Origin: Bog-473 sp963755495
GTDB taxonomy: Bacteria; Actinomycetota; Acidimicrobiia; Acidimicrobiales; RAAP-2
NCBI GenBank assembly: GCA_963755495.1
Contig: CAVWJS010000006.1
Location: forward strand, 372,001-436,000
Direction of reading: 5' to 3'
DNA length: 64,000 nucleotides
Of the stretch, positions 54,857 to 63,362 are shown in pieces (position 1 is the stretch's first letter; each line of letters begins with the position of its first letter). Both the position numbers and the translations under genes were made by a program. Under the pieces are notes generated by a model, which was not told the origin of the DNA, made no database searches, and saw only the letters and a list, made by a program, of their open reading frames with translations.

Positions 54857-54878
54857 ACTTTCGATGCAGACTTGGTTC

Positions 54879-55712
54879 ATGCGGAGAGTGGCTCGTGTGC
54901 GACAGCCCGGGGCCGATCGGACTCGGACGGGGGTCCTCGGGCTCGCCACCCTCCTCTTTGTTGGGTATTCGCTTCAGGCGTTGGTCGAGCCGCAAATGGC
55001 ACAGGCGCAGACTTCCATTTTGCATACCAACACAACTGCAGCGAAGGCAGAGGTCATCGATGGAGTGCCCTTGGTCCCAACGACAAAATCTCAGAGAAAC
55101 GAATGTCAGAGGTTTGCGGACCACCTCAAGAGACAAATCCCATGCCCGGGACTGTTACCCGTACCGCTACCAGTATCCGACGCCTCCCTTTCGGGGGCTT
55201 GCGAAGGAATGGTCGGAGCGATGGCGGAAATGGCCTGCGGACCTGCTGTAATCGAATTGAATGGCAACCTGTTCGAGCTCAGTCAATCCAACTTCGAGGT
55301 GCCACCCGGCTACGTGGGCGTGTCCTTCCAACAGAACAACGGGTCTTGGGTGCCAGAGCAATCGATCAGTGGAGGCTCCCTCGGTCATTTTGTCTTCATG
55401 ACTGGCACCGACATGCAGTCCGTAATGACAGGCAAGCGCAGCAAGAGTTTGGCGCCAGTTCCGCCTTACTGCTCGCCTTTGGACCAACCCAGTGTCTTCC
55501 GAGTGCATGGACGCCGCGCGAAGTTGTACACGTGTGCCGATGAATCAAACTCCCAGACGGGGGGCGAAATCATCCTTGGCCACACCCTTCTCGCCTGGGA
55601 CGACCATGGCATGACGTGCGAGGTGAGCTTCCACGGACACAGCCAGGTGAACGTCGACTTGGATGAGGCAGAGGCGGATGCGACGGTCTTGGTTTCTCCT
55701 CAAAAGAGGTAG
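54879..55712 (+). CDS. Exported hypothetical protein
   Basis: This 277-residue protein has an Arg-rich N-terminus and signal anchor (TGVLGLATLLFVGYSLQAL, cleavage near AQAQ). The mature part has six or more Cys (NECQRFADHLKRQIPCPG, GACEGMVGAMAEMACG, PYCSPLD, YTCADES, MTCEVSFHG), probably disulphide-linked. A beta-rich end follows (GGEIILGHTLLAWDDHG, SFHGHSQVNVDLDEAEADAT). It is an unrecognised family. The IS3 right end lies 22 nt upstream of the start, so expression may depend on an IS promoter or be lost. Confidence 0.65.
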   Translation: MRRVARVRQPGADRTRTGVLGLATLLFVGYSLQALVEPQMAQAQTSILHTNTTAAKAEVIDGVPLVPTTKSQRNECQRFADHLKRQIPCPGLLPVPLPVSDASLSGACEGMVGAMAEMACGPAVIELNGNLFELSQSNFEVPPGYVGVSFQQNNGSWVPEQSISGGSLGHFVFMTGTDMQSVMTGKRSKSLAPVPPYCSPLDQPSVFRVHGRRAKLYTCADESNSQTGGEIILGHTLLAWDDHGMTCEVSFHGHSQVNVDLDEAEADATVLVSPQKR

Positions 55713-56085
55713 AGGCTTCGTACCGACCACTGGGGCAATCCGGTTCGGAAAAGGGTGTCCCCATGGTGCGATTACATGGGTGATCCACGGGACCTGGGCT
55801 AGCCATCCGACTCGCCCCTCACTAGTCACCCAGCAATGTGTCGCACCTCTTGGTGGCGGAGAGCAGCGGATAGCAGACCGCTTTACCACAGGGACGCATT
55901 CGTTGGACTGAACGGACACTGGGTGGACCGAACCGCAGGCCGGGGGACCGGTTAGAACCATGGGCGGAAGTTGCCGCCTCGCCAAGGTTGAGTTCGAGGG
56001 GTCGACTCCATTTTGGGCCCTCTCCTACAGGGCGAGTCGGCGAAACTCTCCTGGACCGAGCACCTGGATGCGAGCTCTCACCCGG
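55713..56085. other. Intergenic region
   Basis: About 370 nt between convergent genes with no supported gene. A stretch near 55960-56020 superficially recalls the 3' half of a tRNA but does not fold as one. Confidence 0.4.
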
Positions 56086-56490
56086 TCAGAGTGGGGATGC
56101 CGCTGGCCTTTCTGTTTCTCCGCCGAGCGCTCTCGTCAGTCCCTCTAAATCGGCCACGGTCACGGTCAGCGCTGAATGGCCACTTCGTCGGAGTGCGGAC
56201 GGGACTTTCTCGGCAAAGTGAACGCAGACGCCTCCGTCGCGATTCGTTCCAAGGGTCAAACCGTCATCGGCACGTGACGTGCGAATCCCGAACGCCGTCC
56301 ACCAGCGGTAGTTCCGGGTGATATGCGCTTCAGTGACGTTTGCAAGTGGCGTAGCGATCTTAAAGAGTCCGAAAGTCGCCACTAACCTGCCGTCGTCAGT
56401 GACTGAGACGCCATCCTTTGTCGGTCGCAGCAAAAAGGGGAGCAACACTGGCAGGTATCGTTTATCGATCGCGTAGACGAATTTGTTCAC
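56086..56490 (-). CDS. Conserved hypothetical protein, PH-like
   Basis: This protein of about 134 residues has alternating strands: YAIDKRYLPVLLPFLLRPTK, DGVSVTDDGRLVATFGLFKI, ATPLANVTEAHITRNYRWWT, GGVCVHFAEKVP, and a C-terminal helix LTVTVADLEGLTRALGG. The pattern resembles bacterial PH-like domains and is common in actinobacterial genomes without known function. GTG 56490 is preferred as the start because the upstream part of the frame is Arg-rich. There is no signal peptide. Confidence 0.7.
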   Translation of the reverse strand: MNKFVYAIDKRYLPVLLPFLLRPTKDGVSVTDDGRLVATFGLFKIATPLANVTEAHITRNYRWWTAFGIRTSRADDGLTLGTNRDGGVCVHFAEKVPSALRRSGHSALTVTVADLEGLTRALGGETERPAASPL

Positions 56491-56794
56491 TCTCAGCACG
56501 ATATAGGTGCCGGTGAGTATCTCCGCTCCCTCCCCCTCCCGGCGGTGTCCCCTGATGGCGGAACGCGCAGGTGCCCGCCGGCGACGGTCTTCCAACCGTA
56601 GGCGAACGCAACACCGAGACGAAGGCCGTCACCTCGAGCGAAAAATGCTGCACGACGTCCCAGATGCGGTTCCTGGTCACCTGGAGCTTCCCGTGTAGGC
56701 GTGAACAATGAGAACTGAAGTCCGGTCGGAAAAGGCTCAAAACCCCCCGGACTGCAAGGGTGCTCTCTGAGCGAAGGCATGATAGAAGTAACGC
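56491..56794. other. Intergenic region between divergent genes
   Basis: About 300 nt without a supported gene; holds the promoters of two divergently transcribed genes. Confidence 0.4.
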
Positions 56795-57679
56795 GTGCCA
56801 TCCGCATTTGTTACTGGGGCCAGCCGGGGGATCGGCAAGGCAATTGCCGTCCATTTGGCCAGGGCCGGATACGACATTGCCATCACCGCTCGGACCGTCC
56901 AGGAAGGTGAGGCCCGCGAGCACTCGTCGACTCTGGCCAAGTCCGATACGAGCCCCTTACCGGGCTCGCTTTCTTCGACCGCCCAGCTGGTGGAATCTGA
57001 AGGCGTTCGCTCATTGACCGTCCCAGCCGACCTGACCGACCGGGCCAGTGTCATTGCCGCGGCGCAGACCGTCCTGGCCGAATGGGGCCCGATCGATGTG
57101 CTCGTCAACAACGGCCGCTACATCGGCCCTGGGCACATGGACCGATTTGTTGACACCCCCTTGCAGCTGCTGGACCGTCATCTCGAGGCGAACGTCATGG
57201 CTCCGCTCGCGCTCATCCAAGAGTTTCTGCCCGGAATGCTCGAGCGTGGCGCGGGGATCATTATCAACATCTCCTCCGGCGCCGGTACGCACGATCCGAC
57301 GGCCGCGGCCGGCAATGGCGGGTGGGGAATCGGGTACGGCTTCAGTAAGGGAGCCTTGCATCGGATTGCGGGCATCTTGTGGCTCGAGCTGGGCGAGCGC
57401 GGCATTCGTCCCTACAACGTGCAGCCCGGGTATATCGCCACCGAACGCATGGCCCAGGACATGGCTGGGTTCGGTTTCGACTTCGACACCTCTTCGGGCC
57501 CTCCTCCCGACGCGGTCGGTGCCGCCGTGTCTTGGATCGTGCGCAACCCTGACGCCGCAGACGCACGTCTCGCTCGCGACGCCCGCGAGGTCGAGGCGCA
57601 GCAGCTCTGCGGTGATCTTGGCCTACTCCCCGGGTGGCCCACCCCAGACCGACCAGCGATGTACGGCCAGGGAGGTTGA
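56795..57679 (+). CDS. SDR-family oxidoreductase
   Basis: This 294-residue short-chain dehydrogenase has the cofactor loop VTGASRGIG. IDVLVNNGRYIGPGHMDR is the NNAG region in the variant NNGR. The catalytic Ser is in INISSGAGTHDP, and Tyr/Lys in IGYGFSKGALHRIAGILWL. The PG motif is VQPGYIATERM. An insertion of about 20 residues (HSSTLAKSDTSPLPGSLSST) follows the second strand, where cofactor specificity is set. It ends with a tail RPAMYGQGG typical of one actinobacterial branch. It starts with GTG 56795. Confidence 0.9.
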   Translation: MPSAFVTGASRGIGKAIAVHLARAGYDIAITARTVQEGEAREHSSTLAKSDTSPLPGSLSSTAQLVESEGVRSLTVPADLTDRASVIAAAQTVLAEWGPIDVLVNNGRYIGPGHMDRFVDTPLQLLDRHLEANVMAPLALIQEFLPGMLERGAGIIINISSGAGTHDPTAAAGNGGWGIGYGFSKGALHRIAGILWLELGERGIRPYNVQPGYIATERMAQDMAGFGFDFDTSSGPPPDAVGAAVSWIVRNPDAADARLARDAREVEAQQLCGDLGLLPGWPTPDRPAMYGQGG

Positions 57680-57769
57680 GGTATCTCGCGGTCCCTGGTG
57701 GTATGGGCCACTTGAAGCCGATGCCTTAATGCTCCTCACGAACTTCCAATAACCCAACCCGAGGCGCTC

Positions 57770-58114
57770 CTACGACTCGGAGAGTAGGCACTCACAGGGC
57801 TTCAGGGCCAGCATGCGTTTCTGCTCGTCGGGAGAGTCGATGAAGGCATCTTGTATCCGCATGCCCATGGCCGCGGCCCGATCCAAAGGCGACTTGTGCT
57901 GGTAACCACGTAGTTCCATCTCGGCCACCAGTTGCTCGTGCCGCTGGAAAAGTGCCCTTGTCTTGCCTACCCAACGCAGCGTCTCGGGATGTTGCGAGTA
58001 CCCGCCCGCGCAGTTGTGCACGACAAGGATGTTCCAGAGCCCGTGCAGTTCCCGGTGCTCACCGAGCAGATGTTGCCGACAGAGCTGTCGGGGTGGCACG
58101 TCCCAAATCCGCAT
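57770..58114 (-). CDS. Pyrimidine-dimer glycosylase (T4 EndoV-like) family protein
   Basis: This 114-residue protein of the Pyr_excise family contains MRIWDVPPRQLCRQHLLGEH and RELHGLWNILVVHN, corresponding to the DQHLMAEYREL helix of T4 endonuclease V with its catalytic Glu. YSQHPETLRWVGKTRALFQR and HEQLVAEMELRGYQHKSPLD follow. T4 EndoV uses an N-terminal Thr; here the mature N-terminus would be Met-Arg, so the nucleophile cannot be assigned. It should remove UV photoproducts or a related lesion. GTG 58132 is an alternative start. Confidence 0.75.
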   Translation of the reverse strand: MRIWDVPPRQLCRQHLLGEHRELHGLWNILVVHNCAGGYSQHPETLRWVGKTRALFQRHEQLVAEMELRGYQHKSPLDRAAAMGMRIQDAFIDSPDEQKRMLALKPCECLLSES

Positions 58115-58248
58115 CTGTCCATTCTCACTCACCTCGGAAAGTTGCCACGTCTGTGCCCTCGAGTTTCGGGACCGCAGACTGCCCCAAAATATGCCCGATT
58201 CATAGTTTTAGGCGAACGCTCCGCGAGCCCGCCCGCCAGGCGCGGCCG

Positions 58249-59484
58249 CTACCAGATGAGCTCGAGGTTCTCCACGCTCCGAAGGCCCCGGGCGTAGTGC
58301 AGTTCGCTGCCCGGTTTAAGCGAGTAGTCGGGGATGCGCTTGTGCCACTCACGCAAAGTCACCCGGAGCTCCCGGCGGGCCAGGTGCGACCCGAGACACC
58401 GGTGGATGCCGCCCCCGAACCCGACGTGGGGGTTGGTGGCGCGATCGAAGCGCACCATCATCGGGTCGCCGAACTGCGCCGGGTCGACGTTGGCGGCACC
58501 GAGGGACGCCATCATCAACGTGCCCGCCTTCACCGGGCACCCCGCAACCTCGGTATCGGCGATGGCCATGCGGGGCACGCCGGGGACCGGGCTCTCCCAG
58601 CGGAGGAGCTCCTCGACTGCGGCGGGGATGACCGAGGGATCCTTTGCGATCTGGCTGCGGTGCTCGGGGTTCTGGGCCAGGAAGGCGAAAAAGCAGGTGA
58701 GTGAGTCGGTCACCGTGTCGAGCCCGGCGATCAGGAAGAGGAAGCAGATGTCGAGAATGTCCTCGCGGGTGAGACGGCTGCCGTCAATCTCGGTATTCAG
58801 GAAGCCCGACAGGATGTCGTCGCGAGGCTTCCGCTCGCGCTCGTCGAGGATGGCGTTGAAATAGTCATAAATCTCCTGTGCCGCTTCGCTCTGAATGCGC
58901 CCCCGTTCCTCCGGGTCGACCTTCTCTGCCTCCATCATCGTTGCCCCGCCAGGCCTGATGATCCCATCCTTCATACGGAGGAACGTGTCGAGATCCTCCC
59001 ACGGCAACCCCATGAGGCCGAGGAAAACGGCCGAGGGGAAGGGCACGGCCAGCTCGTCAGTGAAGTGGCAACTTCCGCGGTCGACAAACGTGTCGATGAA
59101 GCGGTTCACGCGCGCCGCGATGTCGTCTTCAATGGCGTCCATGCGCTTGGGGGCGAACAGCGGATCGAGCAACTTGCGATAGCTGAGGTGCTCGGGCGGA
59201 TCGATGCTCAAGGGGATGAGTGGCCGGATGTTGCCGAGCTGCACGATGCCCTTCGACGTGAAGAGCTCCGGGTGGCGGAGCACCTCGTCCACCGCACTGC
59301 GGCTGGTGGCCAGGGCGAACCCCTCGACCGGGCAGAGGAGCCCGCCGTCCTGGATCCATCGCTCGTAGCGAGGCTGCGGGTTGGCCATGTCGAGGAGGGC
59401 CTCAAGCGCCCGATCGTCCTCGTTTCCGAACCCGCCCTCGGGCGGGTCTGCTCCCAGGTCCTCTCCTGTTGCCTGCTGGGTCAT
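58249..59484 (-). CDS. Cytochrome P450
   Basis: This 411-residue soluble bacterial P450 has SIDPPEHLSYRKLLDPLFAP (C-helix region), the I-helix FLIAGLDTVTDSLTCFFAFL with the acid-alcohol pair replaced by DT, the ExxR helix EELLRWESPVPGVPR, and the haem loop VGFGGGIHRCLGSHLARREL with the Cys thiolate. The SLGAANVDPAQF segment matches the usual ANRDP region. GGAGGATGCC before ATG 59484 sets the start. It belongs to the CYP group common in mycobacteria and Acidimicrobiia; the substrate is probably a lipid or terpene. No ferredoxin gene is adjacent. Confidence 0.95.
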   Translation of the reverse strand: MTQQATGEDLGADPPEGGFGNEDDRALEALLDMANPQPRYERWIQDGGLLCPVEGFALATSRSAVDEVLRHPELFTSKGIVQLGNIRPLIPLSIDPPEHLSYRKLLDPLFAPKRMDAIEDDIAARVNRFIDTFVDRGSCHFTDELAVPFPSAVFLGLMGLPWEDLDTFLRMKDGIIRPGGATMMEAEKVDPEERGRIQSEAAQEIYDYFNAILDERERKPRDDILSGFLNTEIDGSRLTREDILDICFLFLIAGLDTVTDSLTCFFAFLAQNPEHRSQIAKDPSVIPAAVEELLRWESPVPGVPRMAIADTEVAGCPVKAGTLMMASLGAANVDPAQFGDPMMVRFDRATNPHVGFGGGIHRCLGSHLARRELRVTLREWHKRIPDYSLKPGSELHYARGLRSVENLELIW

Positions 59485-59714
59485 GGCATCCTCCACTCCG
59501 TATCGTGCGGCCTTGGGTGAAAACGATTGTTTCCCGACCCTAACCAATGGAGCGACTCCGCACCCCCAGGAGCAGCGCGCCCCAAGCGAGCCAGAGTTCT
59601 CCGTCCACGTGGCTGGGGTGCGAGCCACTCACAAAGCCCAGCCAAGTGGTACCTGATGAAACTCACAGGCAAGACCAACTCACCACTGACCCGCGTGATC
59701 GCACCGTTGGGTAC

Positions 59715-60260
59715 ATGACAGACTCTGACATCGATCCGACCCCGGCTCATGGCAGCGCCAACATGCGGGACGGTGGTGGACAACGCGACCGCCAGGAATG
59801 GGTTCGGGCCAACTTCACCCAGATCTTCGGTACCTCGGCCGATGAATTGCAGGCCCAGGGGATCAACCCTCGTCAATACGCCAGGGAACACCGTGGTGAG
59901 ATCCGTCAGTTCGCTCAGATACAACGTAGCCAGGGCATCGCTGTACCCACTGGTCGCCCTACCGGCGCCCGTAGACCCGACAGCGGTGAACCCAAAGCCG
60001 GGGGACGGGCCAACGGCGAATATGGTTATGGCCGGAGTAGGAGCTTCGGCGTGGGAATGCGCGGCGGCACTGGGTGGATAGGGGTATTGCTCGTGTTGTT
60101 CGCCCTGCGATTCTTGCTGGTCGACTCATTCGCCGGCACGCACGCTGCCATCTTCTGGGTACTCGGAATCGGCGGGATCATGCTGGTCGCGCGAGTGTTC
60201 CTATTCTCCTGGCTCCGCAAGAGACGTTTCAACCGACGTCACTCAGGACAGCGTAACTAG
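59715..60260 (+). CDS. Membrane protein with a polar N-terminal region
   Basis: This 181-residue protein has a hydrophilic N-terminus with RDRQEWVRANFTQIFGTSAD and ELQAQGINPRQYAREHRGEI, followed by a Gly/Arg-rich linker. Two transmembrane helices come next (TGWIGVLLVLFALRFLLVD and THAAIFWVLGIGGIMLVARVFLF), and a basic tail (RKRRFNRRH). The family is unknown to me. ATG 59715 is chosen because the upstream part of the frame lacks coding character. Confidence 0.65.
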   Translation: MTDSDIDPTPAHGSANMRDGGGQRDRQEWVRANFTQIFGTSADELQAQGINPRQYAREHRGEIRQFAQIQRSQGIAVPTGRPTGARRPDSGEPKAGGRANGEYGYGRSRSFGVGMRGGTGWIGVLLVLFALRFLLVDSFAGTHAAIFWVLGIGGIMLVARVFLFSWLRKRRFNRRHSGQRN

Positions 60261-60277
60261 GCACCGCGTCAACACCA

Positions 60278-60541
60278 TCAGATATGAGCAAACACCTCAC
60301 GGATTGTCAGATCGAGCTGGGTCACACCAGGCATAGGGGGCAACGGATATTGAGCTGCCTCTTGTGCCTGTTCCTTGGTCTCGAAGAGCAGGACCGATGT
60401 ACCAATGCCACCAATCGGTTCCAGCCAGTAGCCGCTTACGATGCCGGGTGCGTGAGAAACGAGTGCTTGTCTAGCTTCCGGTAGGAGCAGCCGGGCTTCG
60501 TCAGGATTCTCCACACGGACGTTCGTCACGATTGCGTACAT
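60278..60541 (-). CDS. ABM-like dimeric alpha/beta-barrel protein
   Basis: This 87-residue protein reads MYAIVTNVRVENPDEARLLL, PEARQALVSHAPGIVSGYWL, GTSVLLFETKEQAQEAAQYP and LTIREVFAHI. It has the strand-helix-strand order of antibiotic-biosynthesis-monooxygenase-like ferredoxin folds that dimerise. GGAGGAGG lies 6 nt before ATG 60541, which decides the start over ATG 60547. The substrate is unknown. Confidence 0.8.
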   Translation of the reverse strand: MYAIVTNVRVENPDEARLLLPEARQALVSHAPGIVSGYWLEPIGGIGTSVLLFETKEQAQEAAQYPLPPMPGVTQLDLTIREVFAHI

Positions 60542-60735
60542 CGGCATCCTCCTCCGTCGATCGCCACACGAGGGAGGATAGATGCCGGATGGCGCCTCCA
60601 CCATTCCCACGACCGGCGACGTGTGTCACCACCGGACCCACCACGATGGTCGGGACTCAGGCACGACGGCACAGACGGTTTTTCTATTAGGGGTCTTGCG
60701 GACCAGACCCATGGGCCTCGATAGCATCTCCGCTT

Positions 60736-61719
60736 ATGTTCAGAAATCAGACGATTCGTCGCCGCGTCGCCGCAGTTCTGCCTCGTGGCCGAACGCTGAG
60801 ACTCGGGCGTGTAAGTGTGCGTCATCAGTGGGATGGCCTTCTATTCGGCCCCAGCGTCGCGCATCCGATATATGGGAGGTCGTACCGAGCCGAACCACTG
60901 CCGATAGATTTGACGTCCGAAGATCTGCAGAGATACGTGAGCCGCACGAGCTGGAGTCACGAGATCGACCTCGGCCATGGCGTCTACACGAGACCGGCAG
61001 CGAAGTCACATGAGGAGTTAGCTCGTGATTGGAAGCTGTTCGGGATTGAGAACCCTCGCGGGAAGTCGGTGCTTGACATCGGAGGTATTGATGGTGGTTA
61101 TGCGTTCCTCGCCGAGCAGGCAGGCTGCAGCCCGGTAGCGGTGCTCGATCACTACATCTGGTCTCTGGACTCTGAGGAGTACAGCCGTATCTACAGCGAC
61201 AGCATCAAGGCGGGCATGACACCTCCGGCTCCGCACGAAAGCACTGCGTGGCATCCCGATACGATGCCCACTCGGCAGCGATTCGATACGGCCAGGCAAG
61301 CGTTGAACAGTCAGGTAAAGGCCATCGCGGTCGACTTTCTGGATTGCAATCTGGCCGAAGTGGGCGCCTGGGACATCACCCTTTACCTCGGGGTGCTCTA
61401 TCACATGCCCGATCCCATCGGGGCTCTGCGTCGAGTAGCCGCCATTACAAAAGAGCAATGCATCATCGAGACGGAGGCGATGTACATACCTGGACACCCT
61501 GAAGCACTCTGGCGATTTTTCCCCGCCGGTGAACTCAACAACGATGCCACCAACTGGTGGGTTCCCAACATAAACGCATTAGTGGGAATTGCTACCGCGG
61601 CAGGGTTTCACAGGGTCGAGGTTCTCCGGGGTGAGCCAGCGCAGGATGAACAAATGTCAGACGCCAACCCCCGCCATTATCGAGCGGTTGTTCGAGCCCT
61701 CAAGACGAGTGGAAGCTGA
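60736..61719 (+). CDS. SAM-dependent methyltransferase, DUF1698/CmoB-like
   Basis: In this 327-residue protein the core contains GKSVLDIGGIDGGYAFLAEQ (motif I, with GGID instead of GxGxG), VAVLDHYIWSLDSEEY, WDITLYLGVLYHMPDPIGAL (the YLGVLYHxxxP motif of DUF1698/CmoB-like methyltransferases), and ALWRFFPAGELNNDATNWWV, then PN (the FxPGxEFNNDPTNWWxP signature). Related proteins methylate or carboxymethylate tRNA or small molecules; the N-terminal 80 residues are specific to this one. The start ATG 60736 is unambiguous. Confidence 0.88.
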   Translation: MFRNQTIRRRVAAVLPRGRTLRLGRVSVRHQWDGLLFGPSVAHPIYGRSYRAEPLPIDLTSEDLQRYVSRTSWSHEIDLGHGVYTRPAAKSHEELARDWKLFGIENPRGKSVLDIGGIDGGYAFLAEQAGCSPVAVLDHYIWSLDSEEYSRIYSDSIKAGMTPPAPHESTAWHPDTMPTRQRFDTARQALNSQVKAIAVDFLDCNLAEVGAWDITLYLGVLYHMPDPIGALRRVAAITKEQCIIETEAMYIPGHPEALWRFFPAGELNNDATNWWVPNINALVGIATAAGFHRVEVLRGEPAQDEQMSDANPRHYRAVVRALKTSGS

Positions 61720-61775
61720 GCATTGGAAGAACTCTTCTGTGAGCTATCTGGTCGAGGCGGACTGATCGCATCGCA

Positions 61776-62672
61776 TCAGGATCGACAGGTATCGCTCCCC
61801 GCGACAGCGAAGCCGGTGGAGGTCCCTGCCTCGGGGAGGAGCGCACTCTTCGGAGGTGCGGTGACGCGTACCGGCGCTCCGTACTCTGAAAACGTCAGTG
61901 ATGCGACCGTGGTCGTGGGCCCATGGGGAAAGCCGTCGAGGGCAGTCGGGAGCTTCACGCCGCGACGCAAGCGGCCGTTGAAGTAGAGCGTGCCGCGGAC
62001 TCGGACGAGCTGTCCGGCATCGTCGAGCCACACGCGGCTCGGGCGTTGGGTCAAGACCTGGGTCGCCTGGTGCGGCGCGCAGACGTGCAGCGGTGCGTAC
62101 TGGATCTCGTACTGAGTGGTGGCGACGCCCTCAACTTTGGCCGGTCCGAGGTTGGTCACCGACGCCACCGCATTGGGACCGCGTAGCGTATCGAGTGCGA
62201 CCGACGCGTCGAGGGCCAGGGAGAGTCCTCGCTGCGAGCGCGGCAGAGCAGGAAACGGAAGCACTCGGTAACTTCCAGTGAACGCCAGCCCCGGTATCGG
62301 GTTCGCCTGGTAAACGGTCCCGCCGATCACGATGGCGTCCGTGATGTTCGTCGAGGAAACCGGGTGCAGTGGCTGGCTGCCCGAAGCGCTGAAGCTGATA
62401 TCCCGATCAACCTCGGTGACGCGCACATCGTCGGTGGTGAAGTCCACCTCCCCGTGACCCGACAGCGAAGCTCGGAGTTCGGGGTTGGGGCTCGAGGTGA
62501 CCTGGGTGTAAGAGAAGTGCGCGCTCCCGGCTCCCTCGGTCGTCGCAAGCACGTCAGCGACCCACTGGGAGGGGGACGGAGTCGAGGACCCTTGCGCGAC
62601 GCCGAGCGCTGCGCCTGCAGCCGCCCCCACCAGGACGAGGGAGAGCAGAAACCATGGAGCGAGGCGACGCAC
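61776..62672 (-). CDS. Exported protein, possibly LppX/LolA-like
   Basis: This 298-residue protein has a signal peptide (RLAPWFLLSLVLVGAAAGAA). The mature part (VLATTEGAGSAHFSYTQVTS, LSGHGEVDFTTDDVRVTEVD, VEGVATTQYEIQYAPLHVCA, VWLDDAGQLVRVRGTLYFN) has the AGSxHFxxxxxG opening and the VDGVxTTxYxxx strand of the LppX/LprG/LolA-like fold of actinobacteria, which often carry lipids. There is no lipobox Cys. The start is GTG 62672. It resembles the protein at 28618-29469 in architecture. Confidence 0.75.
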   Translation of the reverse strand: MRRLAPWFLLSLVLVGAAAGAALGVAQGSSTPSPSQWVADVLATTEGAGSAHFSYTQVTSSPNPELRASLSGHGEVDFTTDDVRVTEVDRDISFSASGSQPLHPVSSTNITDAIVIGGTVYQANPIPGLAFTGSYRVLPFPALPRSQRGLSLALDASVALDTLRGPNAVASVTNLGPAKVEGVATTQYEIQYAPLHVCAPHQATQVLTQRPSRVWLDDAGQLVRVRGTLYFNGRLRRGVKLPTALDGFPHGPTTTVASLTFSEYGAPVRVTAPPKSALLPEAGTSTGFAVAGSDTCRS

Positions 62673-62770
62673 AGGAGCGAATTGTGCCTCAAGCGGGACT
62701 CAGGATGTGGCGATCAGTTGTCTCACTGCCTATTGGGGGATCACACGGAGGGTCGAGGAAAAAGATCCTC

Positions 62771-63157
62771 TCAGAGGGACGTCGGATGGATGGTGAGTGC
62801 GTCAGTGAGGTCACCACGAAGAACACGGATGACAAGTTGACCGTTAGCCAGGCTTGACTCAAGGCTGCTCCCGAAACCGTCGGGAAGCTCGATCTCGCGT
62901 TCGTAGCCGCCATATTCCCACTCATGGAGTAGATAGGTACGCGGACCCGCACTACGGAGCAAGGCGTGAAAGCGCAACTTTCCGGGCCGGATCTCAACTG
63001 TCACGTCACCAGTTGTGACCGCGGGCAATGGAGCAACGACGACCAGCGCTGCCGACGTTTCGTAGACATTCACGGGGACCACTTGGAGGTGCATTGTCTC
63101 AGCGGTATGGGCCGTAGCTGCTGCCACCTCTTCATGCGTCGCCTGCGATTTCTCCAT
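62771..63157 (-). CDS. Hsp20/alpha-crystallin small heat-shock protein
   Basis: The 128-residue ATP-independent chaperone has a short N-terminal arm and an alpha-crystallin domain (VPVNVYETSAALVVVAPLPA, VTTGDVTVEIRPGKLRFHAL, WEYGGYEREIELPDGFGSSL, ESSLANGQLVIRVLRGD). The usual I/V-x-I/V C-terminal motif may be LTIHPTSL. The E-R-E-I-ELP segment is the family's conserved RxxxLP-like strand. ATG 63157 follows AGGG. It binds unfolding proteins under stress. Confidence 0.88.
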   Translation of the reverse strand: MEKSQATHEEVAAATAHTAETMHLQVVPVNVYETSAALVVVAPLPAVTTGDVTVEIRPGKLRFHALLRSAGPRTYLLHEWEYGGYEREIELPDGFGSSLESSLANGQLVIRVLRGDLTDALTIHPTSL

Positions 63158-63362
63158 GACAAACCCTACGCCTTCTGACCCATGCGTTTCCTTGGAGCTC
63201 CAGTCGGCCACTTGTTTCCTGAGTCCCAAGGTGGCGAGGTCCCGCATCTTGCCGGCGTCAGGTGACACCGGGGAGGCCATCAAATCGTCGCTGAAGCAAG
63301 GGCGATCATTAGATAGGTGGCGTACGGTGCATCTGGACACGCCGGGCTGCGCTGGGGACTAC

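Noticed and set aside
55950..56025. tRNA-like stretch (aaggttgagttcgagg)
   Set aside because: No acceptor or anticodon stem can be formed; only a superficial T-arm resemblance.
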